A stretch of 64,000 bases of DNA. It comes from Amphibacillus sediminis NBRC 103570. Its GTDB lineage: Bacteria > Bacillota > Bacilli > Bacillales > Amphibacillaceae. Made by a program: the position numbers and the translations under genes. Position 1 is the first letter of the stretch; each line of letters starts with the position of its first letter. Positions 1 through 9,293 of this stretch are shown here, piece after piece. Location: positions 186,001-250,000 of the forward strand of contig NZ_BCQW01000001.1 of assembly GCF_001552275.1 (NCBI RefSeq). The letters are read 5' to 3'. The notes below the pieces were generated by a model. It saw only the letters and a list, made by a program, of their open reading frames with translations. It ran no database searches and was not told where the DNA came from.

Positions 1-401
1 TTACGACATATGACTAGTATCGTATCGTCTCCGCAAATGGTTCCCAAAATTTCTTCCCAGTCTAAATTATCGATGAGAGCCCCTAATGCATTGGCATTAC
101 CCGGTAACGTTTTTAAAACAAGAAAATGACTTGCTTTGTCAACACTGACAAAAGCATCACGCATTAACCGCTTTAACTTTTCTAGAGGATTAAACCGCTG
201 ATCAGCTGGCAAGCTATATTTATAGCGTCCGTTTGACATGGGTACCTTAACTAAATGGAGTTCTTTAATATCACGGGATATCGTTGCTTGAGTTACATTA
301 TATCCCTGATCTCTTAAAGCATCCACTAATTCATCTTGTGTTTCTACATCATGGTTGGTAATGTATTCCCGTATTTTGATATGACGTTGGCCTTTGTTCA
401 T
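1..401 (-). CDS. ahrC: Arginine repressor AhrC/ArgR (C-terminus cut by window edge)
   Basis: Read on the minus strand from the ATG at 401 ([14 protein letters not shown]...), this matches the arginine-responsive repressor/activator that binds ARG boxes and controls arginine synthesis and catabolism. The N-terminal winged helix includes [20 protein letters not shown] (about residues 22-41) and [12 protein letters not shown]. The C-terminal oligomerisation and arginine-binding domain contains [14 protein letters not shown], and the frame is still open at base 1, so roughly 15 residues lie outside. A GGAAAG ribosome site precedes the ATG. It is the last visible gene of the nusB-to-ahrC operon, as in B. 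subtilis. Confidence 0.95.
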   Translation of the reverse strand, partial: MNKGQRHIKIREYITNHDVETQDELVDALRDQGYNVTQATISRDIKELHLVKVPMSNGRYKYSLPADQRFNPLEKLKRLMRDAFVSVDKASHFLVLKTLPGNANALGALIDNLDWEEILGTICGDDTILVICR

Positions 402-422
402 AGTATCTTCCTTTCCCGCACT

Positions 423-1244
423 TTATTGATGAGCGTGATGAGCTTGATCAACAATATTTTCAACCATGTTTAAATCCTCTTGCTGTTTTATCGGTTTATC
501 TAGCTCAAGTTTAAAATGGGCTAAAAATTCAATATTCCCATCACCACCTGTTATTGGTGAGAATGTTAAATCACAAAGAATAAAGCCATGATCAGCAGCT
601 TGTTTAATCACATTCATGAGGACTTGTTCATGTATTTGACGATCTCGAACAATACCTTTTTTGCCAACCTGTTCACGTCCTGCCTCAAATTGTGGTTTGA
701 TGAGCGCAACTACATCACCACCGCTAGACATAATCGGTTTTAATGCTGGAAAAATAAGCTTGAGTGAAATAAACGAAACGTCTATCGTTGCCATTGTTGG
801 AATACCTTTATCAAACATTTCAGGTGTCGCGTAACGAAAATTCGTTCGCTCCATTACAACCACACGAGGATCCTTTCTTAGCTTCCAATCGAGTTGATTG
901 TAACCAACGTCAACAGCGTAGCAAAGCTTAGCTCCATTCTGAAGTGCGCAGTCGGTAAACCCTCCTGTAGAAGATCCGATATCAATCATGACTTGTTCAC
1001 GAACATCTATCTTAAATGTATTCAAAGCTTTCTCTAACTTCAGTCCACCCCTACCCACGTAAGGGAGAACATTTCCTTTAACAGTTAATGGAATATGCTC
1101 TGAGACTTTAACTCCAGGTTTATCTAAACGTTCCGCTTCCGAAAATACTAAACCAGCCATAATGGCACGTTTAGCCTTTTCTCTCGTTTCTGCTAACCCT
1201 CGTTCTACTAGTAATACATCTAATCTTACTTTTTTCTCTGCCAT
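423..1244 (-). CDS. yqxC: TlyA-family S4/FtsJ-like rRNA methyltransferase (YqxC)
   Basis: 273 residues. An S4 RNA-binding domain spans about residues 6-65 (RLDVLLVERGLAETREKAKR). An FtsJ-type Rossmann methyltransferase follows, with the SAM motif MIDIGSSTGGFTDC at about 86-99 and DVSFISL at 155-161. TlyA proteins 2'-O-methylate rRNA cytidines in mycobacteria and are often mislabelled haemolysins; the substrate in Bacillaceae is not established. The start lies 2 bases after the dxs stop, so translation is probably coupled. The position between dxs and ahrC is the conserved Bacillus arrangement. Confidence 0.93.
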   Translation of the reverse strand: MAEKKVRLDVLLVERGLAETREKAKRAIMAGLVFSEAERLDKPGVKVSEHIPLTVKGNVLPYVGRGGLKLEKALNTFKIDVREQVMIDIGSSTGGFTDCALQNGAKLCYAVDVGYNQLDWKLRKDPRVVVMERTNFRYATPEMFDKGIPTMATIDVSFISLKLIFPALKPIMSSGGDVVALIKPQFEAGREQVGKKGIVRDRQIHEQVLMNVIKQAADHGFILCDLTFSPITGGDGNIEFLAHFKLELDKPIKQQEDLNMVENIVDQAHHAHQ

Positions 1245-1246
1245 AT

Positions 1247-3142
1247 TTATCTTACCCTTTTAATTGGTGTTACGACCATTTTCTTCACTTGATTAATAAT
1301 ACTGGCCTTATCTAACCCTGCTTCTTCTAGTAATTGATTGACATGACCATGTTCATAAAAATAATCTGAAATTCCCATCCGCTTAATTGTTAAATTAGAA
1401 TAGCCATGCCTTTCAGCATTTTCCAAAATAGAGCTTCCAAAGCCCCCCATTAATGTGGCTTCTTCTATCGTCAAAATGGGTTTTCCCGTTTTAAAAAGCT
1501 GGAGCAAGTATGCTTCATCTAATGGTTTAATAAAACGGGCATTAACTACCTCAACAGAAATGCCATAATCACTTAACGATTCAGCAGCTTGTAAAACCAA
1601 ATCAATACTCGTACCAAATGTTAAGATAGCTAGATCTTGCCCTTTACGAAGAACTTCCCATGATCCTATCGGTAATATCGATACTTGTTTTTTTGGAGTT
1701 ACACCCGTCGCATTCCCCCGTGGATAACGAATGGCAATAGGTCCTTCTTGGTAGTGCATAGCTGTTTCAAGCATATCCCGACATTCATTTTCATCTTTAG
1801 GCATCATGATCACTATATTTGGCATTGAGCGTAAAAAGGCAATATCATAAATACCATGGTGTGTTTCGCCATCTGCTCCAACAAAACCAGCTCGATCAAT
1901 GCCTATAATTACATTGGCATGAACTCGACAAATATCATGTAAAACCTGATCATACGCACGTTGTAAGAAAGTTGAGTAAATTGACAAGAATGGTTTCAGG
2001 CCTTGACTGGCAATTCCTGCAGCCATTGTTGTAGCATGTTGTTCCGCAATACCGACATCAAATAATCGATCAGGGTACTTTTCTTGAAAAGCTTCAAGCT
2101 TAGATCCAAGAATCATCGCAGGTGTGATTACCACTAGCTTATCATTTTGACTCGCTTGCTTGATTAATGCATCACTTACTACCTTACTCCATGGCTCTCC
2201 TTTACTTTTCTTTGTTATTTTTTCCCCAGATTCAATTTTGTATGGACCCACTCCGTGCCATTTATCTTTTAAATCGGCCTCTGCTGGTAAGTAACCCTTA
2301 CCTTTCTTAGTTACAACATGAACGAGTACAGGTCCTTTTGTCTTCTTAGCAAACCCTAAATGTTTTCTTAATGCTGAGATATTATGTCCATCTACTGGGC
2401 CAAAATAAGTAAATCCAAATTCTTCAAAAAGCATACCTGGAACCATAAAATATTTCATACTATCCTTGAAGCGTTCCGCAACTTTGGCTAATCCTGAGCC
2501 AAAAGTAGGAATTTTGCGTAAGATTAACTCCACTTCATCCTTAACCCGATTATATTTACCTGCACTTCTCATTCTTCCTAGGGCATGGTGAAGTGCCCCA
2601 ACATTACTAGCAATAGACATTTCATTATCATTCAAAATAACAATGATATTCTTCTGCTCATCTCCAATATGGTTGAGGGCTTCCAAGGCCATTCCTCCAG
2701 TTAAAGCTCCATCACCAATTATCGGGACAATATGGTGAGACTGATCAGATAAATCTCGAGCAATAGCCATCCCCATTGCACCAGATAATGATGTTGAGCT
2801 GTGTCCTGTTTCCCATACATCATGTTCACTTTCCTTTTGCTTGGGAAATCCAGATAAGCCTTGATATTGTCTTAATGTTTTAAAGTCCTTAGCCCGACCT
2901 GTTAGAATTTTGTGGACATAAGATTGATGGCCAACATCAAATAGAATTTTATCGGTAGGACTATTAAATTCACAATGAATGGCCAAAGTTAACTCTACCA
3001 CACCTAAATTAGGGCCTAAATGCCCACCTGTAACAGCTAATTGTTCAATCAAAAACTTTCTTATTTCATATGCTAGAACGTTTAACTCATCCTCTGTTAG
3101 CTTTTTCAACACAGAGGGGTTTTTAATTTTAGTCAGATCCAT
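1247..3142 (-). CDS. dxs: 1-deoxy-D-xylulose-5-phosphate synthase
   Basis: 631 residues, normal for the family. Condenses pyruvate and glyceraldehyde-3-phosphate to DXP, the first step of the MEP isoprenoid pathway and a source for thiamine and pyridoxal precursors. The thiamine diphosphate motif GDGALTGG is at 143-150 with NDNEMS following at about 171. The transketolase pyrimidine-binding domain carries DVGIAEQHA (catalytic Glu, near 367) and [15 protein letters not shown]. The transketolase C-terminal domain ends the protein. It sits directly downstream of oapA (16 bases) in an operon that also holds ispA, so two isoprenoid enzymes are co-transcribed. Confidence 0.97.
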   Translation of the reverse strand: MDLTKIKNPSVLKKLTEDELNVLAYEIRKFLIEQLAVTGGHLGPNLGVVELTLAIHCEFNSPTDKILFDVGHQSYVHKILTGRAKDFKTLRQYQGLSGFPKQKESEHDVWETGHSSTSLSGAMGMAIARDLSDQSHHIVPIIGDGALTGGMALEALNHIGDEQKNIIVILNDNEMSIASNVGALHHALGRMRSAGKYNRVKDEVELILRKIPTFGSGLAKVAERFKDSMKYFMVPGMLFEEFGFTYFGPVDGHNISALRKHLGFAKKTKGPVLVHVVTKKGKGYLPAEADLKDKWHGVGPYKIESGEKITKKSKGEPWSKVVSDALIKQASQNDKLVVITPAMILGSKLEAFQEKYPDRLFDVGIAEQHATTMAAGIASQGLKPFLSIYSTFLQRAYDQVLHDICRVHANVIIGIDRAGFVGADGETHHGIYDIAFLRSMPNIVIMMPKDENECRDMLETAMHYQEGPIAIRYPRGNATGVTPKKQVSILPIGSWEVLRKGQDLAILTFGTSIDLVLQAAESLSDYGISVEVVNARFIKPLDEAYLLQLFKTGKPILTIEEATLMGGFGSSILENAERHGYSNLTIKRMGISDYFYEHGHVNQLLEEAGLDKASIINQVKKMVVTPIKRVR

Positions 3143-3158
3143 GAGGGTCCTCCTATTT

Positions 3159-3752
3159 CTAATCCTGTCTTTTTTTCTTAATAGCCTTTAAATTAAACTT
3201 ACTCTCATAAAATGCAATAACTTTTCCTACGAAAATAATTATGGAAGTCGAATAATGGATTCCTAAGAATTTCCCTAGGGCTTTCCCACCTACCGTTATG
3301 GCTGCAACTATACTTGTTAGAATAACATTTAATGCGATCTGTCCAACAGAGCCTTCACTGTGCCCAAGGACATTTGCAAATTGAATAATAATAATCGCCG
3401 AAGCTGTCCCACTAATAATACCAGATATATCGCCGATAACATCATTACAAAAACTCGAAAACCGATCTGCGTTTCGGATAATTCGAACCGCTTGCTTTGC
3501 ACCAAAAACCTTCTCAGCAGCCATAGCATGAAACGGTGTCTCGTTAGCAGCAGTAGACGCAATTCCGATAGAATCAAAAAAAACCCCTATTAATACAATG
3601 ACTAAGAGAATGATAAACCCGATTGTCCAGGAAACTCCACTTAGTAAAGAGGATGATATAACTGAAAAAACAGCCGCTAACACAAATGTGATAACGGCAA
3701 TGCTTAAACTAAATTTAATTGATTTATTTAATTGCGATCGTGATTTTGACAT
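3159..3752 (-). CDS. oapA: OLE RNA-associated membrane protein OapA
   Basis: 197 residues from the ATG at 3752, chosen because GAGGAG lies 7 bases upstream; a longer frame to 3794 lacks a ribosome site. The protein has hydrophobic segments at about 13-33, 40-60, 106-126 and 137-155, a basic tail (KAIKKKRQD), and a polar stretch with RIIRNADRF at 90-98. OapA is known as the membrane protein that binds OLE RNA and carries it to the membrane in Halalkalibacterium halodurans; OLE/OapA mutants there are sensitive to cold, short-chain alcohols and magnesium. I identify it from its place between the OLE region and dxs, its size and its topology. Weak resemblance to CNNM/DUF21-type transporters cannot be tested by eye. 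Confidence 0.88.
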   Translation of the reverse strand: MSKSRSQLNKSIKFSLSIAVITFVLAAVFSVISSSLLSGVSWTIGFIILLVIVLIGVFFDSIGIASTAANETPFHAMAAEKVFGAKQAVRIIRNADRFSSFCNDVIGDISGIISGTASAIIIIQFANVLGHSEGSVGQIALNVILTSIVAAITVGGKALGKFLGIHYSTSIIIFVGKVIAFYESKFNLKAIKKKRQD

Positions 3753-3784
3753 TTGTAACTCCTCATTCTTAGATATGTACCGTA

Positions 3785-4387
3785 GAATGGTCACCCAATA
3801 GGTAAAAACTACGGCTTAGGTCCAGTAGGTTTTCCCAAATGCATACCGAATGTTGCCATTCTGGCGGTTCCCCTTTAAATACATTTTAGCCCCGTCACCG
3901 AAGACTAGACTGGATTACCACTTAGTCCGTACTATAATCCCTATTAAGTGTCAATTATGAACAGTCTAGGAGATTTCCTCAGCAACTCTTAACCACTTCC
4001 TAGCCTCTTTTGCAACTTTGATTTCATATAGATGAAGCATCGCATTTAGTGGCCACCTAAATGTTAGCTAAGACTATAATCCCCTCAAAAGTCACTCAAG
4101 GCAGGCTACGCTGACAGTAAAATCCCCATGTCATTTACTGATCAGGTTCATACCCCATTCCATCGTGATAATTTGGCTAAATTATCATGACAGAGATGGG
4201 CCTCCGCGGAAGCAGGGTCAACGCCCACATGCCTTTGTGGATCGCCCTACGACCTTAACTCCCAGCACCGACCCAAGGCTGGGCGCCTCAAGCCGACACA
4301 AGGAACTTCATCGATGTGCCCTTTGGCAGATTTTTAGGCCCGCCTTCAAAAGTGGAGAGTTGACTAGAATACTGCACCATTCTATAT
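3785..4387 (-). ncRNA. ole: OLE RNA (ornate large extremophilic RNA)
   Basis: About 600 bases without a credible gene lie between ispA and oapA. The minus strand there is rich in complementary G/C stretches (for example around 4203-4280 and 3830-3930), unlike the AT-rich spacers elsewhere. OLE RNAs are about 610 nt, occur in extremophilic and anaerobic Firmicutes, and are encoded just upstream of oapA in the ispA/dxs neighbourhood; position, strand and length all fit. The 5' end is inferred from an extended -10 box (TGTTATAAT, 4394-4402). The 3' end is approximate, about 30 bases before the oapA start. The call rests on context and base composition, not on a covariance-model search. Confidence 0.88.
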
Positions 4388-4393
4388 AAAGAT

Positions 4394-4402
4394 ATTATAA
4401 CA
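4394..4402 (-). promoter_or_regulatory. Extended -10 promoter of OLE RNA
   Basis: Minus-strand TGTTATAAT is a perfect extended -10 element. No good -35 hexamer is visible 17 bases upstream, which extended -10 promoters tolerate. Transcription would start near 4387, giving an RNA of about 600 nt before oapA. The box lies only about 27 bases from repeat A1. Confidence 0.6.
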
Positions 4403-4428
4403 TAGTTAAGATAATTTAGCTAATAAAT

Positions 4429-4625
4429 TGAAACTTCGTTCAGTGGGGGTTCGACGCATAGGATGTGCTAGTACAGACACGTTGCGACACGACGTCGCGA
4501 ACTTAGTCAGCTTCCTCTCTCCCCCACTGAACGTGAGTTGAATCTAATTATGCCGTTACTGGCTGTTGGATCTCCCACTTCCCCTTATTTCTTGAAGGGG
4601 GAGTCTTACAGTACACTGCGATAAA
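4429..4625 (+). repeat. Interspersed repeat family A, copy A1 (internal deletion)
   Basis: Begins TGAAACTTCGTTCAGTGGGGG and ends CACTGCGATAAA like the other copies. Domain 1 (arms CGTTCAGTGGGGG and CCCCCACTGAACG) is complete. Domain 2 retains the TTACTGGCTG arm but has lost the segment with the GCCCC/GGGGC hairpin. Flanked on the left by TAATAAA. Confidence 0.9.
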
Positions 4626-4632
4626 CACTAGA

Positions 4633-4820
4633 CTCAAATACACCTTAGCGTATTTGCACCCAAATTTTATTGAGCCTTTGCTCGATAAATTTCTGTTGAA
4701 ATCTGTCGCATCCGCTGATGGTTTAACTTTATTCTGCCGAGTTGGTACCTCTACTGCATGGAGTACATATTTGCATTTATCTCACCACTTAGAAGCGGGA
4801 GTATTTTGCTGAATGTTAAA
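4633..4820 (+). repeat. Interspersed repeat family B, copy B1
   Basis: About 190 bp related to copies at 27123, 39691, 51022 and 62617. Shared landmarks are CTTAGCGTATTTGC, a short hairpin TCGATAAA preceded by TGAGCCTTTGC, a GCATCCGC block, and a 3' hairpin CACTTAGAAG(C/T)GGGAG followed by GCTGAAT. It abuts A1 and lies 21 bases from the ispA stop. Confidence 0.85.
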
Positions 4821-4841
4821 ACGCTTAGATCTTTTAGTAAT

Positions 4842-5726
4842 TTATTGTTCTCGATCACTTAAATATTCAATTAATTGTGCCAATATCGAATCAGATATAC
4901 CTGCTTTTTCTAAAGCTCGCTTTGCCTGGTTAATTTTTATTTCTTTTTGTTGAATCGCACCTGATAGCCCTAACAATTTAGGATATGTACTTTTGTTTTT
5001 ATCAAGGTCGCTGCCGATCGTTTTTCCCAATTTTACTTGATCGCCAGTTATGTCTAGAATATCATCCTGAATTTGAAAAACAAGTCCCAACTGTGTGGCA
5101 CAATCTATAATATCTGTGAGTTTTTCTGACGGCGCATCAGCAAGATATGCCCCTATCTCCATTGCATAAATAAATAATTGGCCCGTTTTTAACTGATGTA
5201 TCTCCTCTAATTGTTCAATCGAAATATCCTGGTCTTCTAATTCTATATCCAACATTTGTCCAGCAACCATACCTGTTATACCTGAAGCCTCGCTCAAACG
5301 CTGAATAACGTATACCTTTTGATTATCTGTTAACTGGTTAGCTTGACTTATCATTTGAAAGCTTAAAGTTAACAGACCATCCCCTGCTAAAATAGCAGTA
5401 GCTTCATTAAATTGAATATGATTAGTTGGTCGCCCTCGCCTTAAATCATCATCATCCATTGCTGGTAGATCGTCATGAATAAGTGAATACGTATGAATCA
5501 TCTCTAATGCGGCTGCAACAGGCAAGACCTTTTCCAGATTCCCACCAAAAGCCTGGCAACAAGCTATCATTAAAATTGGCCTAATCCGTTTCCCGCCTGC
5601 TTCAATTGAGTAGATCATTGATTCCCGTAACGGGTTGGGGATGGATTGTGGCTTAATGAAGTCTAATAGGGTTTGATTAATTAACGACCGTGTCTCCTCA
5701 ATATAAGCAGAGAGATTCGGCTTCAT
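4842..5726 (-). CDS. ispA: Geranylgeranyl/farnesyl diphosphate synthase
   Basis: 294 residues. A short-chain all-trans prenyl diphosphate synthase that condenses DMAPP with IPP to FPP. The first aspartate-rich motif is DDLPAMDDDD at 85-94, and the second is DDILD near 220, inside LVFQIQDDILDITGD; GGKRIRP at 44-50 is the IPP-binding stretch. AGGAGG precedes the ATG, and the start is 3 bases after the xseB stop. OLE RNA and oapA follow downstream, separated from ispA by two inserted repeats. Confidence 0.96.
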   Translation of the reverse strand: MKPNLSAYIEETRSLINQTLLDFIKPQSIPNPLRESMIYSIEAGGKRIRPILMIACCQAFGGNLEKVLPVAAALEMIHTYSLIHDDLPAMDDDDLRRGRPTNHIQFNEATAILAGDGLLTLSFQMISQANQLTDNQKVYVIQRLSEASGITGMVAGQMLDIELEDQDISIEQLEEIHQLKTGQLFIYAMEIGAYLADAPSEKLTDIIDCATQLGLVFQIQDDILDITGDQVKLGKTIGSDLDKNKSTYPKLLGLSGAIQQKEIKINQAKRALEKAGISDSILAQLIEYLSDREQ

Positions 5727-5729
5727 GCC

Positions 5730-5957
5730 TTAGTCCTCCTCAACTTCAAATGGTTCAACTGAACCATTTTTGTCGACTATATTGGCTACTTGTTTTTCTA
5801 CATCGGTCAACTTATCACTACACCATTTTGATAATTCCATTCCCTTCTGATAATAGGCAATGGCTTGATCAAGTGGCACATCAGCTGCTTCTAATTTTTC
5901 AACGATTGATTCTAATTCAGTTATTGCCTGTTCAAATGTACGTTTATTGTTTGTCAT
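5730..5957 (-). CDS. xseB: Exodeoxyribonuclease VII small subunit
   Basis: 75 residues from the ATG at 5957, which follows GAGGAGG at a good distance; an upstream in-frame start at 6008 lies well inside xseA without a ribosome site. FEQAITELESIVEKLEAADVPLDQAIAYYQKGM is recognisable as the XseB helical hairpin. XseB subunits decorate XseA to form the ATP-independent single-strand exonuclease. The start overlaps the xseA end by 14 bases, consistent with translational coupling and high small-subunit stoichiometry. Confidence 0.95.
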   Translation of the reverse strand: MTNNKRTFEQAITELESIVEKLEAADVPLDQAIAYYQKGMELSKWCSDKLTDVEKQVANIVDKNGSVEPFEVEED

Positions 5958-7299
5958 TGTGATCCTCCTCAATTCCCCATACCTGACAATCAAGATGTCC
6001 ATCGCCAAGTTGAACAGTAAGCTGTTCGCCAGGCTCTACATCCCTCACTGATTTGATCAGCTGTCCGGTTGATGAATAACTTATTGAATAACCACGCTTC
6101 ATCGTCGCCAATGGACTTAATACATGTAATTTATCAATCAGTGCTTCAAATTGATTCAGCTTAACCTGTAAAAGTCGGTTATAGGCAGTGTTCAATGCTT
6201 TAGTTAGATATATTTTTTCTTTAGTCAGTGCATGAATCCTATGCTTGGGGTGTTGAAACAATAATGCTTTTGTGGATTGATTCAATCGATCATGGTATTG
6301 CTTTAAATTTGAGCGGGTTGAATGCTCAAGTCGCTCGAGCAAGCGATCAAGCTGTTGCTCTTTTTGAACAGCCAATTGCTTTGGATATTTAAAAGCATAG
6401 CTAGCTTGCAACCGTTGCAATTGTCCGCGATTATTCTCGACTTTCTGATTGAGTGAATTTGTAAGCTGTCTGGTTAAAGCTCTAACTTGATTGACAAGTT
6501 CCAATTTTGATGGAACAGCAAGCTCAGCAGCAGCAGTAGGAGTAGCAGCCCTTAAATCTGCAACTAAGTCAGCTATAGTAAAATCTGTTTCATGACCAAC
6601 TGCAGAAATAATCGGAATGCGCGAGGCGACCATTGCACGTGCAACGACTTCCTCATTGAACGCCCATAGTTCTTCAATCGACCCGCCACCTCGTCCAACA
6701 ATTAATGTATCAATGGTTCGATCAGTATTGGCCTGTTCGATAGCTGATTTAATGGTGTCTTTAGCTGTTCTTCCTTGGACAAGCACTGGAAATATTGATA
6801 TTTTCACACTAGGCAATCGTCGCCTAATTGTTGTTAGCATATCTTGAATTGCAGCACCAGTGGTGGATGTGATTAGACCAATATGGCTTGGAAATAAAGG
6901 AATGCTTTTTTTCCGAACCTCTGCAAATAGACCTTCTTGATCCAGCTTATCCTTTAATTGTTGGTAAGCTAAATGAAGTGCACCTAGTCCATCTGGATGC
7001 ATCTCTTGCACATAAAACTGATATTGACCTTGAGGCTCGTACACATTCACGTCCCCTCTAACAATAACGTGCATGCCATTCTCTGGCGTGAATTTTAAAT
7101 ATTGATTATATCCAGCAAACATTACCGATAAAATTCGGGCTTGGTCATCTTTTAAAGTGAAATACATATGTCCTCGGCTGTGATGTTTAAAATTAGAGAT
7201 CTCAGCCTTTATCCAAACATTTTTCATATGTGAATCACTCTCGAATTTATGCTTAATATACTTGGTTAATGCAGTTACAGTTAAATACTTGTCTGGCAA
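5944..7299 (-). CDS. xseA: Exodeoxyribonuclease VII large subunit
   Basis: 451 residues from a TTG start preceded by AGGGTGATT. The OB-fold nucleic-acid-binding domain covers about residues 5-100 (VWIKAEISNFKHHSRGHMYF). The catalytic domain follows with the family motifs GRGGGSIEELWAFNEE and SAVGHETDFTIADLVADLRA (roughly 190-250). A long coiled-coil region comes next (about 270-380), where XseB binds. The C-terminus has the usual MKRGYSI motif. Degrades single-stranded DNA in both directions to oligonucleotides in repair. Lies between folD and xseB in the operon. Confidence 0.96.
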   Translation of the reverse strand: MPDKYLTVTALTKYIKHKFESDSHMKNVWIKAEISNFKHHSRGHMYFTLKDDQARILSVMFAGYNQYLKFTPENGMHVIVRGDVNVYEPQGQYQFYVQEMHPDGLGALHLAYQQLKDKLDQEGLFAEVRKKSIPLFPSHIGLITSTTGAAIQDMLTTIRRRLPSVKISIFPVLVQGRTAKDTIKSAIEQANTDRTIDTLIVGRGGGSIEELWAFNEEVVARAMVASRIPIISAVGHETDFTIADLVADLRAATPTAAAELAVPSKLELVNQVRALTRQLTNSLNQKVENNRGQLQRLQASYAFKYPKQLAVQKEQQLDRLLERLEHSTRSNLKQYHDRLNQSTKALLFQHPKHRIHALTKEKIYLTKALNTAYNRLLQVKLNQFEALIDKLHVLSPLATMKRGYSISYSSTGQLIKSVRDVEPGEQLTVQLGDGHLDCQVWGIEEDHNDKQ

Positions 7300-7310
7300 A
7301 TAGAATCACC

Positions 7311-8162
7311 CTATTTTGCTGCTTCACGCGCAGCTTGAATTGTGTTTTTCATAAGCATCGTAATAGTCATTGGCCCAACCCCTTTAGGAACTGGAGTTAA
7401 ATAGGCAGCTTTTTCCTTGACTTCATCAAAAAGTACATCGCCTGTTAATGAGCCATCTGCAATACGATTAACTCCCACATCAATTACCACTGCTCCTGGC
7501 TTGATATGATCACCTTTAACAAAATGCGCCCTTCCAACCGCAACAATTAAAATATCTGCCATCGAAATGAATGTTTCAATATCTTTTGTTTTGGAGTGAC
7601 AATATGTAACCGTTGCATCTTCGTTTAAAAGTAACTGGCCCACAGGCTTACCAACAATATGACTACGACCAATAATTACAGCATGCTTTCCTTTAAGTTC
7701 AATGTTTTTCGACTTAAGCATCGTTAAAATCCCATATGGCGTACATGGTAAAAAAGTCTTTTGTTGTGTTAGCATCTTTCCAATATTAATGGGATGAAAG
7801 CCATCGACATCCTTATCTGGATGGATCGCTTCAATAACAGACTGTTCATTAATTTGATCAGGTAATGGAAGTTGAACCAAAATTCCATTTACTTCCTCAT
7901 TATGGTTCAATTGATCAATTAACGCTAATAATTCAGCCTGGGTCGTTTGACTAGGTAAAGCAATGAGTTCTGATTCAATGCCTATAAAATCTGCCGCTTT
8001 TTGCTTGCCAGCTACATATGATTTAGAAGCAGGATCGTCACCAATTAGAACCACCACAAGTTTTGGAACGATTCCATTTTGTCTTAACGTTTTAACTTCT
8101 TCTTTCATTTCCTGACGTATGGTTTTTGCTAGCTCGCTGCCGTAAATGATTTCAGCACTCAT
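7311..8162 (-). CDS. folD: Methylenetetrahydrofolate dehydrogenase/cyclohydrolase
   Basis: 283 residues from the second ATG (8162). AAGGGGAT lies 9 bases before it but directly abuts the first ATG (8171), and 283 is the usual length. FolD interconverts 5,10-methylene-, methenyl- and 10-formyl-THF. Visible motifs are YVAGKQKAADFIGIE (catalytic Lys and the Tyr nearby), GILVQLPLPDQI, DVDGFHPINIGKM, the Rossmann part VIIGRSHIVGKPVGQLLL, and the C-terminal PVPKGVGPMTITMLM. It follows nusB by a few bases. Confidence 0.96.
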   Translation of the reverse strand: MSAEIIYGSELAKTIRQEMKEEVKTLRQNGIVPKLVVVLIGDDPASKSYVAGKQKAADFIGIESELIALPSQTTQAELLALIDQLNHNEEVNGILVQLPLPDQINEQSVIEAIHPDKDVDGFHPINIGKMLTQQKTFLPCTPYGILTMLKSKNIELKGKHAVIIGRSHIVGKPVGQLLLNEDATVTYCHSKTKDIETFISMADILIVAVGRAHFVKGDHIKPGAVVIDVGVNRIADGSLTGDVLFDEVKEKAAYLTPVPKGVGPMTITMLMKNTIQAAREAAK

Positions 8163-8176
8163 TATACTCATCCCCT

Positions 8177-8560
8177 TTATTTATTTATCATTTTTGATAA
8201 AACCCCATTAATAAACTTACCTGATTTCTCATCACCATATATATGAGCAAGCTCTACTGCCTCATTAATTGCTACACCCGTTGGAGTTTTTAATTGATAA
8301 AACATTTCATAGGTAGCAATTCGCAATAAGGTCTTCTCAACTGAGGCAATGCGATTTATTGACCAATTCTCTAAATGTTTCGCAATAAATTGGTCAATCG
8401 CTTCTTTCTCCTCTACAACACCATTGATAAGTGTGATAAAGAAATCGTTTGGTTGTGCGTCTTCTAAGCTGACCTCAATGGCCTCATCGGGGTTAAAATC
8501 CTCATTATCAAGTGAAAAAAGCACTTGAAAGGCTTTTTCTCTTGCTTGTCTACGATTCAT
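8177..8560 (-). CDS. nusB: Transcription antitermination factor NusB
   Basis: 127 residues, all-helical RNA-binding protein that with NusE/S10 recognises boxA and supports rRNA antitermination. MNRRQAREKAFQVLFSLD at the N-terminus and the C-terminal PTGVAINEAVELAHIYGDEK with KFINGVLSKM are diagnostic. It is the first gene of the minus-strand operon nusB-folD-xseA-xseB-ispA-OLE-oapA-dxs-yqxC-ahrC; repeat A2 separates it from the yqhY terminator. Confidence 0.96.
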   Translation of the reverse strand: MNRRQAREKAFQVLFSLDNEDFNPDEAIEVSLEDAQPNDFFITLINGVVEEKEAIDQFIAKHLENWSINRIASVEKTLLRIATYEMFYQLKTPTGVAINEAVELAHIYGDEKSGKFINGVLSKMINK

Positions 8561-8680
8561 GACTATTCTCCTTGTTCTTTTGCTCTAACGTGACTTTAGA
8601 TAAAAGTCATTACTATCATAACTAATCTTTGATCAAAAAGCTACAATGATTAAATTAAAGTTAAGCAAATCTGTATAAAG

Positions 8681-8824
8681 TGAAACTTCGTTCAGTGGAG
8701 GGTTCGACGCATAGGATGTGCTCGTGCAGACGTTGCGACACAACGTCGCGAACTTAGTCAGCTCCCTCTCTCCCCTACTGAACGTTAGTTGAAGCAATCG
8801 GGTCGCCAGTTACACTGCGATAAA
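8681..8824 (+). repeat. Family A repeat, copy A2 (domain 1 only)
   Basis: Carries the TGAAACTTCG start, both arms of domain 1 and the final CCAGTTACACTGCGATAAA, but nearly all of domain 2 is missing. Flanked by TATAAAG on the left. It sits between the yqhY terminator and nusB. Confidence 0.9.
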
Positions 8825-8828
8825 TGGG

Positions 8829-8850
8829 AAAAGACCCTATTTCTAGGGCC
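8829..8850 (-). terminator. Rho-independent terminator of accB-accC-yqhY
   Basis: Minus strand reads GGCCCTA, a GAAA loop, TAGGGTC, then TTTT. It lies 16 bases after the yqhY stop and ends the acc operon. Confidence 0.8.
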
Positions 8851-8866
8851 TTTGTTTCTTGCTGGT

Positions 8867-9259
8867 TTAAGCGCGATCATCATCTGCTTGACCGTCTTTA
8901 TCCATTTGTACACCTACAACGTGAACATTAATTTCTTCAATCTCTAGAGCAGTCATATTCTTAAGCGTTTGTCTAATATTCTCTTGAACTTTTTGGGCAA
9001 CAACAGGAATGGCGACACCATAGTCAAAGACAACAAAAACATCGATAACAACACCAGCTTCTGTTAACTCGACCTTAATTCCCTTACCGTAAGCCTTAAG
9101 ACCGAAACGTTCTGCTACACCTGTAGCGAAGTTCCCACGAGTTGCATGTACTCCTTTGATCTCAGTTGTAGCAATCCCAGCAATGACTTCAATAACTACT
9201 GGTGCAATTTCTACTTTTCCAAGACTTGAATTTTCATTTAAAATAACTTGTTCACTCAC
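8867..9259 (-). CDS. yqhY: Asp23/Gls24-family envelope stress protein YqhY
   Basis: 130 residues. Asp23/Gls24 (DUF322) fold, with GKVEIAPVVIEVIAGIATTEIKGVHA followed by YGKGIKVELTEAGVVIDVFVV visible across most of the protein. YqhY proteins are co-transcribed with accB-accC across Firmicutes. In B. subtilis, loss of yqhY causes acc suppressor mutations, so it is thought to modulate acetyl-CoA carboxylase; the mechanism is unknown. The same acc linkage is seen here: it follows accC by 34 bases and is the last gene before a terminator. Confidence 0.93.
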   Translation of the reverse strand: MSEQVILNENSSLGKVEIAPVVIEVIAGIATTEIKGVHATRGNFATGVAERFGLKAYGKGIKVELTEAGVVIDVFVVFDYGVAIPVVAQKVQENIRQTLKNMTALEIEEINVHVVGVQMDKDGQADDDRA

Positions 9260-9293
9260 CGTGATCCACTCCTTTTAGAGTAATCAAACTGTT

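Noticed and set aside
4165-4389. 74-residue plus-strand reading frame
   Set aside because: Antisense to the OLE RNA region; composition follows the structured RNA and there is no ribosome site.
5690-5962. 90-residue plus-strand reading frame
   Set aside because: Shadow of xseB and ispA on the other strand.
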